A DNA stretch of 6,319 nucleotides from an uncultured Clostridia bacterium (GTDB taxonomy: Bacteria; Bacillota; Clostridia; Oscillospirales; Ruminococcaceae). Shown one piece after another: positions 4,892 through 6,319 of this stretch (positions are counted from its first letter, which is position 1; the number at the start of each line of letters is the position of its first letter). The stretch is from assembly GCA_946533615.1 (NCBI GenBank), contig CAMNBY010000145.1, forward strand, positions 1 through 6,319, written 5' to 3'. A model generated the notes under the pieces. It was not told the DNA's origin and did no database searches. It saw nothing but the letters and a program-made list of their open reading frames with translations. The position numbers and the translations under genes are program-made.

Positions 4892-4917
4892 TTTGTTGCA
4901 CGTTGGTGTGCAACAAA
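4892..4917. repeat. Perfect 10-bp inverted repeat
   Basis: TTTGTTGCAC and GTGCAACAAA are exact reverse complements around the six bases GTTGGT. No T run directly follows, so it is a poor intrinsic terminator. It could be a regulator site, an RNA hairpin in the leader of the tail genes, or a recombination site. It is the most regular dyad in this gene-free stretch. Confidence 0.7.
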
Positions 4918-4962
4918 ACCGCCCTTTTTGGCTGTTGTTAGAGGGGCTCGCGCCCCGAAACT

Positions 4963-5012
4963 CCCGCAGGCAGCCCCCGGGCAGCGTCCCGCCCGCAAGC
5001 TGCCACGGCGGG
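4963..5012 (+). promoter_or_regulatory. GC-rich foldable leader just upstream of the tail gene
   Basis: CCCGC (4963-4967) pairs with GCGGG (5008-5012), GGCAGC (4969-4974) with GCTGCC (4999-5004), and CGGGC (4978-4982) with GCCCG (4991-4995), giving one long interrupted hairpin. It ends eight bases before the GGAGG ribosome binding site (5021-5025) without covering it. A small GGGGC/GCCCC hairpin (4943-4956) precedes it. No known riboswitch class is recognised; a decayed coding remnant or a dispersed repeat could also look like this. Confidence 0.45.
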
Positions 5013-5032
5013 AATATCAAGGAGGATGAACA

Positions 5033-6163
5033 ATGAGAGAAGTTATTCTCGAAAGTAAAACTATCGCTGTTGACCTCGGGAAGCAGGGCGAGAACAAGGC
5101 CACCCTTGTCCGCTTCGACATTCCCGAGGACTGGCAGGAGCCTACGGCTGCCGTGACTGTCCGCGTGACCCGTCCCGGCGAGACCGACGCCTACGTCCCC
5201 GAGGGGCTCAGCTGTGACGGCAGCACCCTGACCTGGGAGGTAAACAGCGCAGATACGGCGATCGACGGCATCGGTCGGGCACAGGTCTGCTGTGTTGCGG
5301 GCGGCAGGCTGATAAAGACCCGCGCCTTCGTCACCCACATCTCGCCATCGGTCGGTATCGACAACGAGACCGTTGACCCGCCGACTCAGAGCATTCTCAG
5401 CGCCTATCTCGAAATGATCTCGGAGCTTGCGGCAGGCGCCGAGTCAAGCCGCGATCAGGCCGAGAGCTCGATGGAGGACGCCGCCGAAAGCGCTGCCGAG
5501 GCCAAGGGCTATAAGAGCGTACTGGATTCAAAGATAAGCATAATAGAGGCGGAGATCAAGCAGATGGTGCTTGAGGCCATAGCAGAGGCCGCCGAACACG
5601 GCGAGATCATCGACCTCGACACAGGCTTCGTAACGACCCTCAAGGAGATAAATCACGGCCTCCCCTTCCGCGTCTGGCTCGGCACGACCGCCGAGTATCA
5701 GACCCTCGCCGAGGCCGAGCTGCTCGAAGCCGGTGTCCTCTATCTCCGCTCGGACGACACCTCGGCGGAGGAGATCAGAGCAGCTGTCGCGGCCTTGCAG
5801 GCAAAAACAGCCGATACGGGCTGGAAAACGCTTCAGATACTGTCTCAATACACCACGGGCTTCACTCCCGGGACTCCCGCGCCTCAGTACAGAAAGATCG
5901 GCAATGTCGTCTATCTTCGCGGGAACATCATCGTCGATATGGACAATATTGACGTGATCGAGGGGATATTTGCCGGCCTCCCCGCAGGCTTCGAGCCCGC
6001 AAAGACCACCTACCGCCTTGTGGCAGGCGAGGGCGACCGTCAGGCAAGGCTGCACATCGACACCTCGGGCAATATCAACATCAACTATTTCAAGACCTAC
6101 GCAGGCTCGACAGTCACGGGCAGCCACTGGCTCCAGCTCGACTGCTCGTTTCTGACCGACTAA
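5033..6163 (+). CDS. Phage-type baseplate/tail fibre protein (BppU-like N-terminus)
   Basis: A structural protein of phage tail-tip type, probably linking the baseplate to a receptor-binding end. In the 376 residues: an N-terminal beta domain (1-110) resembling baseplate upper proteins (BppU), with VRFDIPEDW and TRAFVTHISPSVG; an Ala/Glu-rich coiled-coil linker (about 118-190); a segment with VWLGTTAEYQTLAEAELLEAGVLYL (214-238), a pattern common in phage tail proteins; and a C-terminal beta domain (about 280-376) with YRKIGNVVYLRG, LPAGFEP and SHWLQLDCSF, as in fibre-tip domains. The start is supported by GGAGG at 5021-5025, seven bases upstream. The next gene begins 12 bases after the stop, with its ribosome binding site overlapping that stop. 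The gene follows a double terminator and a structured leader instead of other tail genes, which is odd for a complete prophage. A domesticated tail-like element is an alternative. Confidence 0.82.
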   Translation: MREVILESKTIAVDLGKQGENKATLVRFDIPEDWQEPTAAVTVRVTRPGETDAYVPEGLSCDGSTLTWEVNSADTAIDGIGRAQVCCVAGGRLIKTRAFVTHISPSVGIDNETVDPPTQSILSAYLEMISELAAGAESSRDQAESSMEDAAESAAEAKGYKSVLDSKISIIEAEIKQMVLEAIAEAAEHGEIIDLDTGFVTTLKEINHGLPFRVWLGTTAEYQTLAEAELLEAGVLYLRSDDTSAEEIRAAVAALQAKTADTGWKTLQILSQYTTGFTPGTPAPQYRKIGNVVYLRGNIIVDMDNIDVIEGIFAGLPAGFEPAKTTYRLVAGEGDRQARLHIDTSGNININYFKTYAGSTVTGSHWLQLDCSFLTD

Positions 6164-6175
6164 GGGGGTGGCAGA

Positions 6176-6319
6176 ATGGCATATCTTAACGGACACGAGC
6201 TCTTCTTCGGCGTGACGGCAACGGTCGGCGGCGGGAACATCATCGGCACACCCCAGGCAGCCTCCGAGCCGAAGTCCCTCACGGTCACGGAGCTTGGCAA
6301 CTATCACTATTGGGCAGAC
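6176..6319 (+). CDS. Start of a phage-associated protein (partial, runs off the window)
   Basis: An open frame of 48 codons begins at ATG 6176 and continues to the window edge. It reads MAYLNGHELFFGVTATVGGG, then a Gly/Pro-containing linker and TVTELGNYHYWAD. The LNGxExxF opening followed by a Gly-rich turn is typical of short tail-associated proteins that follow fibre genes in Clostridia prophages; this is a judgement from pattern, not a search. The ribosome binding site AAGGGGGTG (6162-6170) overlaps the stop codon of the preceding tail gene, so the two are surely co-transcribed and probably translationally coupled. Length, C-terminus and precise role cannot be seen. Confidence 0.75.
   Translation, partial: MAYLNGHELFFGVTATVGGGNIIGTPQAASEPKSLTVTELGNYHYWAD

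Noticed and set aside
4848..5036. A 62-codon plus-strand frame ending in an ATGA overlap with the tail gene
   Set aside because: It has no ribosome binding site and is built from inverted repeats and the GC-rich leader. Its apparent overlap arises because the GGAGGATGAACAATG sequence before the tail gene can be read as codons.
4628..5338. A 236-codon minus-strand frame across the terminators and the tail gene start
   Set aside because: It runs through two strong terminators and several palindromes and has no domain or start signal.
5033..6163. A variable region of a diversity-generating retroelement in the tail protein
   Set aside because: No template repeat, reverse transcriptase or C-type-lectin-like ending is visible in the window.
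5528..6307. A 259-codon open frame on the minus strand opposite the tail gene
   Set aside because: It is antisense to a protein with recognisable phage-tail segments and to the next gene. No family signature or start signal is visible.

Overview
The window looks like chromosomal DNA from a fibre-degrading, Gram-positive gut or rumen bacterium of the Clostridia, most likely a Ruminococcus-like member of the Oscillospiraceae. This is an inference. It rests on the ParB type, strong AGGAGG ribosome binding sites, a GH74 xyloglucanase made as a lipoprotein, and a codon style rich in G and C at third positions. The species cannot be named from the sequence.

Layout. (1) Positions 62-1442, plus strand: a chromosomal-type ParB, then a small two-helix membrane protein with a bacterial PH domain. 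They are 13 to 22 bases apart, probably co-transcribed, and closed by a strong hairpin terminator at 1451-1484. (2) Positions 1485-1766: no intact gene. The stretch holds a possible decayed gene tail, a GC-rich palindromic element ending in a T run, and two runs of 7-base tandem repeats that stop five bases short of the next gene. (3) Positions 1767-4058, minus strand: a 763-residue GH74-family lipoprotein with eight Asp-box motifs, predicted to cut xyloglucan at the cell surface. Its promoter is near consensus and is overlapped by a catabolite-repression-like (LacI/CcpA type) operator. (4) Positions 4147-4701: an AT-richer regulatory module. An XRE-type repressor (minus strand) and an unrecognised basic 72-residue protein (plus strand) are divergently transcribed, and the space between them holds two related operator-like sites and a further palindrome. 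The plus-strand gene ends in two tandem terminators. (5) Positions 4790-5032: no gene; several inverted repeats, a possible promoter and a GC-rich foldable leader. (6) Positions 5033-6319, plus strand: a phage-type tail/baseplate protein followed by the start of a second phage-like gene that runs off the window.

How it fits together. The ParB operon and the phage-tail genes belong to unrelated processes. The GH74 gene lies 88 bases downstream of the XRE gene on the same strand with no visible terminator between them, so it may receive read-through as well as firing from its own catabolite-controlled promoter. The XRE/72-residue module, together with the tail genes beyond the double terminator, looks like an acquired or prophage-derived segment next to resident genes. 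I see no CRISPR array, tRNA, rRNA, transposase or integrase. The most novel-looking candidates are the 72-residue protein under its paired operators, the possible AUU start of the PH-domain gene, and the orphan phage-tail pair behind its own structured leader.
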